Part shown: piece after piece, positions 9,142 through 18,347 of the stretch
How the letters are laid out: each line of letters starts with the position of its first letter
How positions within the stretch are numbered: position 1 is the first letter of the stretch
Origin: Puniceicoccaceae bacterium
GTDB lineage: Bacteria; Verrucomicrobiota; Verrucomicrobiia; Opitutales; Coraliomargaritaceae
Length of the DNA stretch: 64,000 bases
Assembly: GCA_003331195.1 (NCBI GenBank)
Contig: QOOZ01000034.1
Coordinates: forward strand, 1-64,000
Direction of reading: 5' to 3'
The notes under the pieces: model-generated
The model's input: only the letters and a program-made list of their open reading frames with translations
Told to the model about the DNA's origin: nothing
Database searches by the model: none
Made by a program: the position numbers and the translations under genes

Positions 9142-10716
9142 ATGAAAGCACCTCGAATCGAAGACTACTACCAATCTGCGGATTTGTTCTTCTTGAACAA
9201 TCTACCCGTCGGCCTGACCTACGACGACGTTTCACTCGCCACGCTCTACTCGGACGTGCTCCCCCGCCAGACTACCTTGGTTACTCGCCTCTCCGCCTCG
9301 CTAGAGCTACAGATCCCCATCATTTCCTCGGATATGGACACCGTCACCGAGTCAAAGATGGCCATCCAAATGGCACTCAACGGCGGTCTCGGTCTCATCC
9401 ATTATAACATGAGCGACGAGAAGCAGGTGCGCGAAGTCACTCGGGTGAAAAACCACATTCATGGCTTCATCCAAGAGCCGATCAAAGTCGCGCCCGATCA
9501 AAAAATCGGCGAAGTGATGGGGCGCATCGCTGATCGTGGCTACGGCTTCAGCACCTTCCCTGTAGTCGATGCAGAGAACAAGCTGCTTGGCCTTCTACCT
9601 GGCCGCGTAGTTAAGGCGCGTTACGCCGAGCGCCTAGTCTCCGAGGCCATGAGCCCTCGCGATCAAGTCTACACACTGACCGAAAAAGAGATTACCAAGA
9701 ATCCGATCAAAGTCGCCGACGAATTTTTTACCAAACACATGGGTATTCATAAACTGCTTGTAGTGGATGACGAAGATCGCCTTTGCGGTCTCTTCACCTT
9801 ATCCGACATTGAGCGTATCGATGCTGAGTCACACCAGTCCGTCAAGCCCGCGCGCGACAGCCACTTTCGCCTAATGTGTGGCGCGGCTATCTCCGCCCAC
9901 CGGAAAGCCGATGGCAAACTAGACCGCGACCGCATCCTCGGTCATGTCAGCAAACTGGTAGAAGAAGGCGTTGACGCTGTAGCCGTCTCTACCGCGCACG
10001 GTTTTTCCAAGGGCGTAGGAGATGCCATCCGCATGCTTCGAAGCGAGTTCGCCGATCTTACCCTCATCGCCGGCAATGTTACCAGCGCTGAAGGCGTCGA
10101 ATTCCTCGCTGATGCGGGCGCCAACACCATCAAAATTGGCCAAGGTCCTGGCTCGATCTGCACCACCCGCATCGTCGCAGGTGTTGGCATCCCACAAATG
10201 ACGGCACTTTACTGCGCCTCGCTTGCAGCCAAGAAGAGGGGCGTCGCAATCCTCGCCGATGGAGGCATCACCAAATCTGGCGACATAGTTAAAGCCCTCA
10301 CCCTCGCCGACGGCGTCATGTGCGGCAACCTGCTAGCTGGTTGCAACGAAGCCCCAGGCCAGATCATCGAGATCAACGGCAAACTTTATAAGCAATACCG
10401 CGGCATGGGCAGCAGCGCCGCAATGAAAGATGGCTCTGCCGCACGCTATGGTCACGCCCGCAAAGACGTCGCCACCAAAGCCGCCGCAGAAGGCATTGAA
10501 GCGCTCAAAGAATCCGTCGGCTCTCTCAGCGGCGTGCTCCGCGAACTCGTCGGCGGTATCCAGTCCGGCATGGGCTACCTAGGAGCGGCGAACCTCGAGC
10601 AGCTTCGCAAAAACGCTCGCTACATACGCGTCAGCCCCGCCGGCCAAAAAGAGTCCGCACCTCACGATGTCATCACAGTCAAAACTTCTGACGCTTCCGG
10701 CGAATCCACTAAATAA
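9142..10716 (+). CDS. guaB: IMP dehydrogenase (divergent active site)
   Basis: 524 aa TIM-barrel protein with an inserted CBS pair at about residues 112-230. The catalytic loop G-P-G-S-I-C-T-T-R has nucleophile C340, and the flap R-G-M-G-S and later R-Y dyad are present, so it belongs to the IMPDH/GMPR family; the CBS pair favours IMPDH (IMP to XMP, NAD-dependent, GTP branch). Several usually invariant positions differ: the D-S-S-H-G loop reads S-T-A-H-G, K-V-G-I-G-P-G-S reads K-I-G-Q-G-P-G-S, and the A-G-T-E-E-x-P-G loop reads A-G-C-N-E-A-P-G. It is followed after 18 bp by purA, putting both IMP-consuming branches in one operon. No Shine-Dalgarno precedes the start. Confidence 0.88.
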   Translation: MKAPRIEDYYQSADLFFLNNLPVGLTYDDVSLATLYSDVLPRQTTLVTRLSASLELQIPIISSDMDTVTESKMAIQMALNGGLGLIHYNMSDEKQVREVTRVKNHIHGFIQEPIKVAPDQKIGEVMGRIADRGYGFSTFPVVDAENKLLGLLPGRVVKARYAERLVSEAMSPRDQVYTLTEKEITKNPIKVADEFFTKHMGIHKLLVVDDEDRLCGLFTLSDIERIDAESHQSVKPARDSHFRLMCGAAISAHRKADGKLDRDRILGHVSKLVEEGVDAVAVSTAHGFSKGVGDAIRMLRSEFADLTLIAGNVTSAEGVEFLADAGANTIKIGQGPGSICTTRIVAGVGIPQMTALYCASLAAKKRGVAILADGGITKSGDIVKALTLADGVMCGNLLAGCNEAPGQIIEINGKLYKQYRGMGSSAAMKDGSAARYGHARKDVATKAAAEGIEALKESVGSLSGVLRELVGGIQSGMGYLGAANLEQLRKNARYIRVSPAGQKESAPHDVITVKTSDASGESTK

Positions 10717-10734
10717 TTTCGTAATTTATCAAAA

Positions 10735-12282
10735 ATGTTAACCGCCTTTCAAAGCCAACTCATCGCCGACACCGGCATCTCAACTGGAGATGAAGGTAAA
10801 GGCCGCGTCATACTAGAAATCATCAACGAGCTTCGTGAGGCAACGGGGCGTAATGACGCTGTCGCAGCCGTGATGAAGGTCAATGGCGGCTCCAACTCGG
10901 GGCACACCGTAGCTGAGCTAAAGCTCAACCTTCTGCCCGGTGGCGTGGCCGACGATAAAGTGCCCTACCTCCTGATCGGCGCTGGCGTTGTCGCGGATCC
11001 GCGCAAATTTCTTTGGGAATCAGCTTATGTCGAGCTGCATGGGCACGTCGCGATCAAGCGACTCGCCATCGACGAGCGCTGCCTCGTCTCTGACCTCTGC
11101 CACCGCTTGCTTGACCTCGCCTGGGAGGACTACCGTGTCAAGGTCCAGAAAGGTAGGGCCCGTGGTTCCACAGGTCGTGGCATCACCCCCGCCTACCTCG
11201 ACGAAGTTGGGCAGTTTCAAATTTACTACGCCGACTTCCTTGGTTCAAAGAGCGACTTCGCCGAGAAAATGCAAGGCCGCATCACCCGCGCCCTCCGCGT
11301 AATCGAGCATGTCTGCCAAGTCGCCCCTGAGCGCTGGCCGAACTTCTTCGAAATGCTCACTGCTGCCGAAACACATGCTAGTGCTGAAGTCATCGATGCT
11401 GGCAAAGTCGACGCGATCGATTTCGATTTCGGGCAGTTCGCTGGCGATGCTCCATTCACGCTCAACGTCGAAAAACTGATTCAAACCTATTGGGCCGCAG
11501 GTCAGGTCCTCGCCCCGCAGATCGTCGACGTGCGCGAACTGATACTCCGCGAGCAAGATAAGGGTAAGTACATTATCGGCGAATTTGGGCAGGCCTACTG
11601 GTTGGATAAGCGCCATGGCTTTGCTCCCAATGTGACCGCCTCGCACACTTTCACGCCCGAATTCTTCCAGAGCGCCGGCATCCCCGCACAGCCCATCCAC
11701 AACGTAGGTTGCTGCAAAGCCTACGATACCAAAGTCGGCACCCACGTCTTTATCTCCGAGATCGATCTCGACCACCCGCTCAGCACCCTACTTCGTAAGA
11801 TCGAATTTGGTGCGACGACTGGTCGCCAGCGTATGGTCGGCTGGTACGATGCCGTGGAAAAGGGCGATGCCCTACGCTACGGAGGCTATCAGGATCTCGT
11901 GCTTAACAAGCTAGACGCCCTCTCTCACTCTGGTGACTGGCAAGGCGAGCTCCAAATCTGCACAGCCTACGAAAACGAGAATGGCGAGACCCTCCACCAC
12001 GTCCCGCGCAACAGCAAGCTTCACAAAACACTTAAGCCCGTATATAAAACAGTGCCCGGTTGGAGCGAAGACATTTCCGGCATACGCCACTTCGCTGATC
12101 TTCCAAAGGAGGCCAAAGTTTACGTCGCATGGCTGCTTAAAGCACTGATCAATGTCGCCAACCACGGTGACCAGAATAAAGACAAGATCCCTAACCTCCG
12201 CTACATCGGCGTCGGCCCTGAGCCCAGCCAGATCATTAAAGATGTGCCCGCTGTCGAAGAGCTTTTGAAGCTCGCAGTTTAA
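10735..12282 (+). CDS. purA: Divergent adenylosuccinate synthetase
   Basis: 515 aa, clearly longer than the usual 420-430 aa. Family hallmarks are the P-loop G-D-E-G-K-G with catalytic D19, N-S-G-H-T with H57, [10 protein letters not shown] near 150, E-F-G-A-T-T-G-R before G-W, and P-G-W-S-E-D near the C-terminus. The reaction is IMP + Asp + GTP to adenylosuccinate. Deviations: the first loop lacks the canonical Q-W, and the R-R-G-x-R segment after P-A-Y, which in E. coli holds an IMP-phosphate arginine from the partner subunit, is replaced by a run without arginine. Retained D19 argues against PurZ. It is likely the organism's PurA or a paralogue; the pairing with guaB supports a purine role. 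Confidence 0.82.
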   Translation: MLTAFQSQLIADTGISTGDEGKGRVILEIINELREATGRNDAVAAVMKVNGGSNSGHTVAELKLNLLPGGVADDKVPYLLIGAGVVADPRKFLWESAYVELHGHVAIKRLAIDERCLVSDLCHRLLDLAWEDYRVKVQKGRARGSTGRGITPAYLDEVGQFQIYYADFLGSKSDFAEKMQGRITRALRVIEHVCQVAPERWPNFFEMLTAAETHASAEVIDAGKVDAIDFDFGQFAGDAPFTLNVEKLIQTYWAAGQVLAPQIVDVRELILREQDKGKYIIGEFGQAYWLDKRHGFAPNVTASHTFTPEFFQSAGIPAQPIHNVGCCKAYDTKVGTHVFISEIDLDHPLSTLLRKIEFGATTGRQRMVGWYDAVEKGDALRYGGYQDLVLNKLDALSHSGDWQGELQICTAYENENGETLHHVPRNSKLHKTLKPVYKTVPGWSEDISGIRHFADLPKEAKVYVAWLLKALINVANHGDQNKDKIPNLRYIGVGPEPSQIIKDVPAVEELLKLAV

Positions 12283-12284
12283 AC

Positions 12285-12608
12285 ATGAACGCAAAAATCA
12301 TCGCAGCCTGTGAGGCTTTTTCCATGGGCGACTCCGCAGCCGCACTCGACTTTATCGCCGACGGCATCGAATGGCACATTGTGGGTGACCGTACCATCGA
12401 CGGCAATGCTGCGGTAAAAGAAATGTGTGAAGACGCCGCCTCTCAGGGCAAAGCTAATTTTCAAAACGGCCGTGTAATTAAGGGTAAGAATCACATCATC
12501 GTCGAAGGTGCCGATCTCGACACCGATATGCACTACTGCGACATCTACACCATCGAGCAGGAGCAGATCATGGAAATTACCTCTTACTGCTTGGCCGGTA
12601 TTGAGTAA
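12285..12608 (+). CDS. SnoaL-like / NTF2-fold small protein
   Basis: 107 aa starting 2 bp after the purA stop, so translationally coupled. The pattern of an N-terminal helix, then I-E-W-H-I-V-G and I-D-G-N-A-A-V, and a final beta strand with Y-C-D-I-Y-T-I-E matches the SnoaL-like NTF2 cone fold. Such proteins act as isomerases, hydrolases or ligand-binding subunits. Nothing identifies the substrate here. The position at the end of guaB-purA may be only transcriptional convenience. Confidence 0.7.
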   Translation: MNAKIIAACEAFSMGDSAAALDFIADGIEWHIVGDRTIDGNAAVKEMCEDAASQGKANFQNGRVIKGKNHIIVEGADLDTDMHYCDIYTIEQEQIMEITSYCLAGIE

Positions 12609-12611
12609 AAA

Positions 12612-13031
12612 TTATTCCCCTTGGAAGCTAAGTACAATGCGGCGTTCGTGGCTGTGGTTACGGTGCTCCCAAAGGAAGACACCTTGCCAGCTTCCTAGGC
12701 AGAGGCGGCCATTGACGAAAGGAATCACCTCGGCCGTTCGGGTCAGTGCCATCTTAATGTGACTCGGCATATCGTCCGCGCCCTCGTAAGTGTGGGTGAA
12801 ATGCGGGTCGTTTTCCGGGACTAGGCGATCGATGAAAGCTTCGAGGTCTCGGCGTGCAGAAGGATCGGCGTTTTCCATTATTACAAGGCTGCAACTGGTG
12901 TGGCGGCAAAACACGGTAACGGTGCCTTCGTTCTGCCGCGATTCGGCTAAGGCCTCCTCGATCATAGAAGTGAACTCGGAAGTCGATTTACCAGGCGCGG
13001 TGACGACGATTTCTTTAGTGAAAACAGACAT
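12612..13031 (-). CDS. YjbQ/UPF0047 family protein
   Basis: 139 aa from the ATG at 13031, matching the compact 135-140 aa family. An upstream TTG/ATG pair at 13079-13082 would add 16-17 residues with no family support. Family motifs are F-C-R-H-T-S-C-S-L, E-N-A-D-P-S-A-R-R-D-L, H-I-K-M-A-L, G-R-L-C-L-G-S-W-Q-G and the late E-H-R-N-H. Members show weak thiamine-phosphate synthase activity and can complement thiE mutants; the physiological role is unclear. It converges with the SnoaL-like gene with a 3-bp gap. Confidence 0.88.
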   Translation of the reverse strand: MSVFTKEIVVTAPGKSTSEFTSMIEEALAESRQNEGTVTVFCRHTSCSLVIMENADPSARRDLEAFIDRLVPENDPHFTHTYEGADDMPSHIKMALTRTAEVIPFVNGRLCLGSWQGVFLWEHRNHSHERRIVLSFQGE

Positions 13032-13140
13032 GTCGAGGGTATGAAAGTTAGAAGTCGCGAAAGTGGAAAGGATATTCATCAATCAAAACATTCCTACTTT
13101 CATACTTTCATCCCTTCGCGCAGCTTGTAAGATACATTAT

Positions 13141-13545
13141 ATGCTTCGGGAGATCTGCATCATACTATTGCTGACCGTGATCGGTATAGCCTCTTCGCTA
13201 GTCGGCGGACTGTCGCTGCTATCGGGGGCAGAGCCAGAACTCGAAGCAGGCGAGATTTACCTAGCCGATGCACAGGCACTCAACGCGATTTGGGTCGATG
13301 CGAGGGCGGTTGAAGAATTCGAAGAAAGCCATCTCCCCGGTGCGCTCTTCTTCGATGAGAGTGACTGGGAGACAGGACTTTTTGAGCTAATGAATACTTG
13401 GCTCATGCAGCCGCGACCAATTGTCATTTATTGCGGGACCGAAGCTTGCGGCACGAGTAAACGGATTGCTGAGCGCTTACGGAAGTCTCTTCCAGACGCG
13501 GAGATCTATAGCTTGAAAGGAGGTAGCGCCACATGGCAGGAATAA
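13141..13545 (+). CDS. Membrane-anchored rhodanese-domain protein
   Basis: 134 aa from the ATG at 13141; a longer reading from 13063 would overlap the divergent yjbQ start region. A hydrophobic N-terminal segment (residues about 5-27) should anchor it with the domain outside. The rhodanese domain has V-D-A-R, S-H-L-P-G-A, the active-site loop Y-C-G-T-E-A-C (nucleophilic Cys after the Tyr) and the closing G-G-S-A-T-W. It would carry a persulfide or act in thiol redox. It overlaps the MauE-type gene by 13 bp; the codons of its L-K-G-G motif form an AAAGGAGGT that is also a near-perfect ribosome-binding site for that gene. Confidence 0.87.
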   Translation: MLREICIILLLTVIGIASSLVGGLSLLSGAEPELEAGEIYLADAQALNAIWVDARAVEEFEESHLPGALFFDESDWETGLFELMNTWLMQPRPIVIYCGTEACGTSKRIAERLRKSLPDAEIYSLKGGSATWQE

Positions 13546-14024
13546 GTCCAATAATACGTTCAACGGCTTTCCTGGCCTATCTGATCCTAATCGGGCGACT
13601 CATCGTATCGGCAGCATTTATCCTGGCGGCGCTGCCCAAGATCCAAGACCCTGCGGCTTTTACGACCTCAGTGGAAGGCTACCGTGTAGTCACGGGTGAT
13701 CTTGCGGTGTGGATAGCCTTAGCGCTGCCTTGGCTAGAGCTGGTAGCCGGTTTTGGCCTTTTAATTCCACAAATTAGGCGTGGCAGCGCCCTAGTCATCG
13801 CCCTCTTACTAATCGTATTCACCGTCTTACACGCCAGCGCTTGGGCGCGCGGCCTAGACATCAGTTGCGGCTGCTATAGCGTGCATGAATCCGATAAAAC
13901 ACCCGATTACCTCTGGCTGATTTTTAGAAATCTCGGTCTACTCACGGCCTGCGGCTGTGTGCTAATTCGTGATTGGCAGTATCCGCGGCAACGGAGCTTG
14001 AGAGAAGGTGCGAGCACTTCTTGA
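13533..14024 (+). CDS. MauE/DoxX-family redox membrane protein
   Basis: 163 aa with four predicted membrane helices (about residues 10-30, 50-70, 78-98 and 125-145) and a G-L-D-I-S-C-G-C loop, giving a C-x-C pair near the membrane surface. This matches the MauE/DoxX-like family; MauE is needed for disulfide formation in methylamine dehydrogenase maturation. It is translated from inside the end of the rhodanese gene and followed by a DUF1573 protein, suggesting a periplasmic thiol or sulfur-redox set. The exact electron partner is unknown. Confidence 0.85.
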   Translation: MAGISPIIRSTAFLAYLILIGRLIVSAAFILAALPKIQDPAAFTTSVEGYRVVTGDLAVWIALALPWLELVAGFGLLIPQIRRGSALVIALLLIVFTVLHASAWARGLDISCGCYSVHESDKTPDYLWLIFRNLGLLTACGCVLIRDWQYPRQRSLREGASTS

Positions 14025-14056
14025 TCTTAATCTACTTTTACCCAAGTCTTGTAACA

Positions 14057-14725
14057 ATGCTTATGCGCTCAATACTTTTCGTATTTCCGTTAATTGCTTG
14101 TGCCTCATTTCTTGACGCGTCGACCTTGGTCTGGGATCAGACTGAGGTGCGCATCGAAATGGGGCCTGATGAAGAGGAGGTCCGTGCTTCTTTCAAGGTC
14201 ACAAACGGGGGCGAAAAAGTCGTCCGCATTGCACGCGTGGAAAGCAACTGCGGTTGCACAAACACGATCCTCAATAAAAAGATTCTCCCTCCGGGCGAAT
14301 CGACCGAAATCGTCGCTATTTTTAGTAAAGGAAAACGGCAAGGCTTGAACCGCAACCGCCTACAGGTCTACCTCGACAGTCAAGTAGACGCGCTTGTAAC
14401 GCTAAAGATGAACGTGCAGATCCCCGCTTTGATCGAGGCACGACCGCAGATCGTCTACTGGAAGCCCGAAAGCTTGAAAAGCTCTCTCCCTGTGCGCCTA
14501 GTAATGGATAAGCGCTATATCGACCAAATCTTGCAGATCGACTACGACCGCTCCCGGCTCACTGTGACCCAAGAACCCGGCGATCCGAAAAAAAATGGCG
14601 CCATCGTCTTAAAGGTGGAGCCAAAGGACTTTAGTAAGCTCTACCGCGGCACGATCACTGTCTATGGAGGTGGTCCTGATGGCAGAAAGGCTGAGGCGCG
14701 CGTGCATGCTTTTGTGCAACCATAA
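14057..14725 (+). CDS. Exported DUF1573-domain protein
   Basis: 222 aa from the ATG at 14057, which directly precedes a signal peptide (M-L-M-R-S-I-L-F-V-F-P to A-S-F-L-D-A-S). The DUF1573 hallmark S-N-C-G-C-T sits early in an immunoglobulin-like beta domain that begins with F-K-V-T-N-G-G and P-P-G-E-S-T-E-I. The family is common in Bacteroidota, Planctomycetota and Verrucomicrobiota envelopes; no enzymatic role is established. It follows the MauE-like gene by 32 bp and is probably part of that operon. Confidence 0.85.
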   Translation: MLMRSILFVFPLIACASFLDASTLVWDQTEVRIEMGPDEEEVRASFKVTNGGEKVVRIARVESNCGCTNTILNKKILPPGESTEIVAIFSKGKRQGLNRNRLQVYLDSQVDALVTLKMNVQIPALIEARPQIVYWKPESLKSSLPVRLVMDKRYIDQILQIDYDRSRLTVTQEPGDPKKNGAIVLKVEPKDFSKLYRGTITVYGGGPDGRKAEARVHAFVQP

Positions 14726-14798
14726 GCCGTAAAGACTATGTGTCACAGGCTACTGCGATTCATGTGCTGGGTCGAGTTCCAACGCCTGCTACTTTGAC

Positions 14799-15389
14799 TC
14801 AAAGCCCATTCGCTTCCATCTCGGCTAAGCGTTCTGCTTCGCCGCTCCAGTCGTGGGGCAGCTTTTGCATAATGCCCGTATCGTAGCCAGCGAGCTTCAG
14901 CTTGCTTAATAAGCGGTCATAGTCGGCATCACTCACTGAATCGCCCCGCAACATAATCCATGCATACTTGCGACTAGGATGCGCAACGATTGTTTCCGAA
15001 TATTCGGCGTCGACGTACAGTATGATGTAGTCAGCGGTGAAAGGCCAAATGAATTGCATGTGCCACTCAGCGTTACTGCCAGCCTCTTCGTCCACCCAGC
15101 CAACAGGTGTAAACGTTTTGATCTCTCGATCGAATCCACCATCGCGATACTGGTAGGTGGTCTGTATTTTTTTGTCCGCATCGAGACGATAATGCTCGAT
15201 CGCGTTATGTGCATTTTTATCCACGATGATTGGCGTGTAGCCATGAACATACCAGCGCCCCATAAAAAGATCGATACTGACGTTATCGGCAGTTGGCAAT
15301 GGAGCATCGTTTAATGCGCACCCATTCATTAAGCTCATGATTGCGAGGCTGAGGGCTATTGGAGAAATTTTGCAGAATGGTTTTTTCAT
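14799..15389 (-). CDS. Lipocalin-family lipoprotein (Blc-like)
   Basis: 196 aa. The signal peptide ends in a lipobox (L-M-N-G-C at residues 20-24), so the protein should be lipid-anchored. The lipocalin G-x-W motif follows as F-M-G-R-W-Y-V-H-G-Y-T-P, with the later Y-I-I-L-Y-V-D and Y-A-W-I-M-L-R strands typical of bacterial Blc proteins. These bind lipids such as lysophospholipids in the outer membrane. It starts 14 bp after the MFS gene stop, so the two are probably co-transcribed. Confidence 0.88.
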   Translation of the reverse strand: MKKPFCKISPIALSLAIMSLMNGCALNDAPLPTADNVSIDLFMGRWYVHGYTPIIVDKNAHNAIEHYRLDADKKIQTTYQYRDGGFDREIKTFTPVGWVDEEAGSNAEWHMQFIWPFTADYIILYVDAEYSETIVAHPSRKYAWIMLRGDSVSDADYDRLLSKLKLAGYDTGIMQKLPHDWSGEAERLAEMEANGL

Positions 15390-15403
15390 AATGACTATTT
15401 TGT

Positions 15404-16759
15404 TTAAGTTTCGTTTGGCTCAGGGACGTCCGCGCGCCATATAAAGAAAGCCGCCGCGACGAAGCAGAGGCCGACTGCAATCCCGAAGAGCAGGACGATC
15501 CCCCACTGCATCGACTCAGATACGACATCGTGCGACATGTCGAGACCCATAGCCTGTAAGCCTAATCCAATGGCAACAAAGGCAAGCGCCCGCGCTATTT
15601 TGAGTCCAGACTTCCAAACCGCAAAATACAGTGACTCTTTACGCTGCCCCGTCTCGACCTCGTCAGCGTCGATCAAATCGGTGATCATCGAATCGATCAA
15701 AAAGACCGCACCGCAAAGGATGCCGGCGATGGAGGATACCATCAATGATGGCCAGACGAGCCCCGCTGGCAGTATTGGATAGGCGATGATCCCCATCACC
15801 CCTAGGCCGCCGGCTGAGACGTAAGCGAGTACGCGTTTGCCGTAGCGCTTAGAGAGGCTGATCCAGAGTGGAATCGAGAATACGATGCTCAGTGTGAAGA
15901 TTGGGAAAATCGCTTGGGTGACTTGCGCCTCCGAAAGCTCCAGTACGAAACGGTAATACATCAGTGCGAGCGCCGCATTAATCGTCCTACCTATGGCAGC
16001 AATAACGCCCGCGCAGAGAATCTGCATGAACGCTCGATCCCTAAAGAGACCTTTGACCTCTGCCCAGCTAGGCAGCTTTGACTTCACTTCCTGCGAAGTC
16101 TCTCGCTCACGAGGACGCAGGAAAAATGAGGTCAAACTGCCTGTGGCTAAGACCAACGCTGCTAAAGTCCAGGCGCTAATTCGTCGAGAGTTGACCAGCT
16201 CCACATGCGTCGGCTCACTCGATAGCGAGGCCAAATAAATCCCGGGCAGAGCACTGCCGACGGCCAGCCCTAGAATCCCAAAAGCCATACGTGAGGCGAG
16301 TAGCTTATTTCGCTCGTTCGCTCGCCGACTCAGTTCGGCGCTAAGACTACTCTGTGGCAAATCAAGCAGAGTCATCCCTGTGTTAACCAGGACGTAGGCG
16401 ACCAACAAATGCAGAAAAAGGTAGAGGGTGGAATCACTTTGAAAGGGTGAAAAAAGCAACACGGTCGTCGACGCTAGGAGCACCGCACCGCACCAGAGTG
16501 TCGTGGTGTAAGTGATGCCTCGACTTCGTGTGGCAAAGAGACCCGCGGCTACCAGCAAATCACTGAGCGCATCCCAAAAAATAGCCACTCCAAAGGCCAA
16601 ACCAGCGAGGATCGGACTAAGCCCAAGAATCCGAGTATAAAAATCGAAGAGATAGAGCTGAAGCATCACCTCGACCGCTACTTTACCAAGGCTGGCGACC
16701 CCATAGGCGGGATAAACGTAAGTTTTGATCGGCGGCTGTGTCACAAAGACAGAACGCAC
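15404..16759 (-). CDS. MFS transporter, GPH (MelB-like) type
   Basis: 451 aa with about 12 hydrophobic helices. The N-terminal part, with Y-G-V-A-S-L-G-K and F-W-D-A-L-S-D (a D-x-x-x-D cation/sugar motif), resembles the glycoside-pentoside-hexuronide:cation symporters (MFS_2), as does the second-half D-S-M-I-T-D-L-I-D-A-D-E motif. Substrate is unknown; sugars are usual for the family, but lipid-related members (LplT/Mfsd2-like) exist and the co-transcribed lipocalin makes a lipid substrate conceivable. The predicted start is a GTG; the true start could be a few codons downstream. Confidence 0.83.
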   Translation of the reverse strand: MRSVFVTQPPIKTYVYPAYGVASLGKVAVEVMLQLYLFDFYTRILGLSPILAGLAFGVAIFWDALSDLLVAAGLFATRSRGITYTTTLWCGAVLLASTTVLLFSPFQSDSTLYLFLHLLVAYVLVNTGMTLLDLPQSSLSAELSRRANERNKLLASRMAFGILGLAVGSALPGIYLASLSSEPTHVELVNSRRISAWTLAALVLATGSLTSFFLRPRERETSQEVKSKLPSWAEVKGLFRDRAFMQILCAGVIAAIGRTINAALALMYYRFVLELSEAQVTQAIFPIFTLSIVFSIPLWISLSKRYGKRVLAYVSAGGLGVMGIIAYPILPAGLVWPSLMVSSIAGILCGAVFLIDSMITDLIDADEVETGQRKESLYFAVWKSGLKIARALAFVAIGLGLQAMGLDMSHDVVSESMQWGIVLLFGIAVGLCFVAAAFFIWRADVPEPNET

Positions 16760-16828
16760 GCTTTCCCAGCTGCTTACAATCCAAGCTTGCCAAAGCCATC
16801 AAGAAGCTGGAGAAGGCTCTGTTCAAAT

Positions 16829-17326
16829 ATGACAGATCAAAACTTAGGTCCCACTGGTGAAATTTGTTTCGACCTCCCCTCTCCCTATGAGCCGCACCCT
16901 TGCGGCTTGCTCCATTTACCGCGCTTTATCGCCAAGATCCGTAAGCACCTCGCTGACGAACTACCCAAATCTTACCAAAAGAATTTCTGCCGGGGCTTCG
17001 ACCGTTTTTTATGCATGCACCTTGGGATCGACCCCAAGGACGTTCTAGAGGCAGTTCTCCAAGCCGGTGATGACGACGATCTACTCGACGAGTTGCTCGA
17101 CGAGCTCTTTCCTGAAGACCTAAAGCTCGTCGAATGGAACCGAGAAGTCACTCACAAAGGGCAAACTAAAGCTGGTCGCGAATTCTTAGCTGAATCCCTC
17201 AATAATATGGGCACCCCCGAAATGATCGGTAAGATCGATAGCGTAATGGACATGATGGACTTTGACGAAGGCCGTATCGCTGGTTTCTCAGAGGAGCGTC
17301 GTCGAAAGTGGGAAGCGGATAAATAA
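16829..17326 (+). CDS. DUF5069 domain protein
   Basis: 165 aa from the ATG at 16829. It matches what I recall of DUF5069 proteins from Verrucomicrobiota: L-P-R-F-I-A-K-I-R near residue 30, Y-x-K-N-F-C-R-G-F-D, then an acidic helix (D-D-D-D-L-L-D-E-L-L-D-E-L). Cytosolic, no signal peptide. Function unknown. The stop codon lies inside one arm of a long inverted repeat (17323-17390). The preceding 69 bp holds the divergent MFS promoter region. Confidence 0.75.
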   Translation: MTDQNLGPTGEICFDLPSPYEPHPCGLLHLPRFIAKIRKHLADELPKSYQKNFCRGFDRFLCMHLGIDPKDVLEAVLQAGDDDDLLDELLDELFPEDLKLVEWNREVTHKGQTKAGREFLAESLNNMGTPEMIGKIDSVMDMMDFDEGRIAGFSEERRRKWEADK

Positions 17327-17390
17327 GGCTTTGCGAGGCGCGGTAATAGGAGTAGATAGAATCTGAAAACACTCCCGCGCAAAGCCTTAT
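17323..17390. repeat. 13-bp perfect inverted repeat (hairpin) after DUF5069
   Basis: Arms 17323-17335 (ATAAGGCTTTGCG) and 17378-17390 (CGCAAAGCCTTAT) are perfectly complementary around a 42-nt loop, with extra G+C complementarity inside (GCGG against CCGC). It overlaps the DUF5069 stop codon and ends 27 bp before nadC. There is no T-run, so a simple intrinsic terminator is doubtful; an mRNA 3'-end stabiliser or a relic of a small palindromic element is possible. Confidence 0.6.
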
Positions 17391-17417
17391 CAAAAGTCGA
17401 TAATTGGGAATTAGAAC

Positions 17418-18347
17418 ATGAGCCACGAAGCACGCTACTCGAGAGATACTTTTCGGACCCGCCTTAAATGGCAGGACCTCGACCCTGACTACTTACGCCA
17501 ACTCGTTGGCCTTGCTAAGATTGAAGACCTCGCAGGTGCCGGGCTCGCGAATCGTCCTGAACGTCTAGGCGATGTGACGACCGCGCTCATGCCCGAGGGC
17601 GCAAAGGGCGAGGCTCAGCTCATTGCGCGCGAGTCGCTCGTAGTTTGTGGTCTCAGTCTGGTGCAAACCACACTTGATAGCTATGGCCAAGATTGCCTCT
17701 TCGAAGCTAAAGCTGAAGACGGCCAATTGGTCGATCAAGGCGAAGCCATCGGTGTCCTTAGTGGCAGCTCCACCGTGCTTCTGCAAGCCGAGCGCGTCAT
17801 CCTTAACTTTCTTCAGCACCTCTGTGGCGTCGCCACAGAGGCTCGCCTCTATGTGGATGCACTGGGCAACAGCTCCTCTCTGTTACTCGACACGCGCAAA
17901 ACATTGCCTGGTTACCGCGTGCTCCAAAAATATGCCTTCGCTTGCGGGGGTGGCTATAATCATCGCATCGGCCTCTTCGACCGCGTCATGCTTAAAGACA
18001 ACCATCTCGCAGTGGCTGGTGCGATCGGTGGCAATCGACTAAGCGAAACGGTCGCTCTCGCCGTCAGTACCTGCGAAGATATCCCCGTCGAAGTCGAGGT
18101 CGATCGCCTCGAACAAATTACTCCCGCGCTCAAAGCAGGCGCCGACATTATCCTACTAGATAACTTCAGCCCGCCCGAACTTAAAGAAGCCATCTTTATG
18201 ATCGAAGGTCGCGCCTGGACTGAAGCGAGCGGTGGTATTACGCTCAATAGTCTCTCCGCCCTTGGCGACCTCGGGCTCGATTTTATTTCAACCGGTGCAC
18301 CTATCCACCAAAGCAGGTGGAAGGATATTGGCCTAGACTGGCTATGA
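17418..18347 (+). CDS. nadC: Nicotinate-nucleotide pyrophosphorylase
   Basis: 309 aa quinolinate phosphoribosyltransferase. Recognisable elements: G-D-V-T-T-A at the N-terminal domain, [44 protein letters not shown] and L-L-D-N-F, covering the phosphate and quinolinate sites. It makes NaMN from quinolinate and PRPP in de novo NAD synthesis. The stop overlaps the birA start (ATGA), so the two are translationally coupled. Confidence 0.97.
   Translation: MSHEARYSRDTFRTRLKWQDLDPDYLRQLVGLAKIEDLAGAGLANRPERLGDVTTALMPEGAKGEAQLIARESLVVCGLSLVQTTLDSYGQDCLFEAKAEDGQLVDQGEAIGVLSGSSTVLLQAERVILNFLQHLCGVATEARLYVDALGNSSSLLLDTRKTLPGYRVLQKYAFACGGGYNHRIGLFDRVMLKDNHLAVAGAIGGNRLSETVALAVSTCEDIPVEVEVDRLEQITPALKAGADIILLDNFSPPELKEAIFMIEGRAWTEASGGITLNSLSALGDLGLDFISTGAPIHQSRWKDIGLDWL

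Noticed and set aside
9142-10716. GMP reductase instead of IMP dehydrogenase
   Set aside because: GMP reductases lack the CBS pair and have a shorter flap; this protein has both CBS domains and the R-G-M-G-S flap with R-Y.
11245-11775. Open frame of 176 codons antisense to purA
   Set aside because: It lies wholly within purA, and its protein shows no motif. It reflects the codon bias of the opposite strand.
10735-12282. PurZ (2-aminoadenine nucleotide synthesis) instead of PurA
   Set aside because: PurZ replaces the catalytic Asp of the first loop; here D19 is kept in G-D-E-G-K-G, and the gene sits in a core purine operon rather than a phage.
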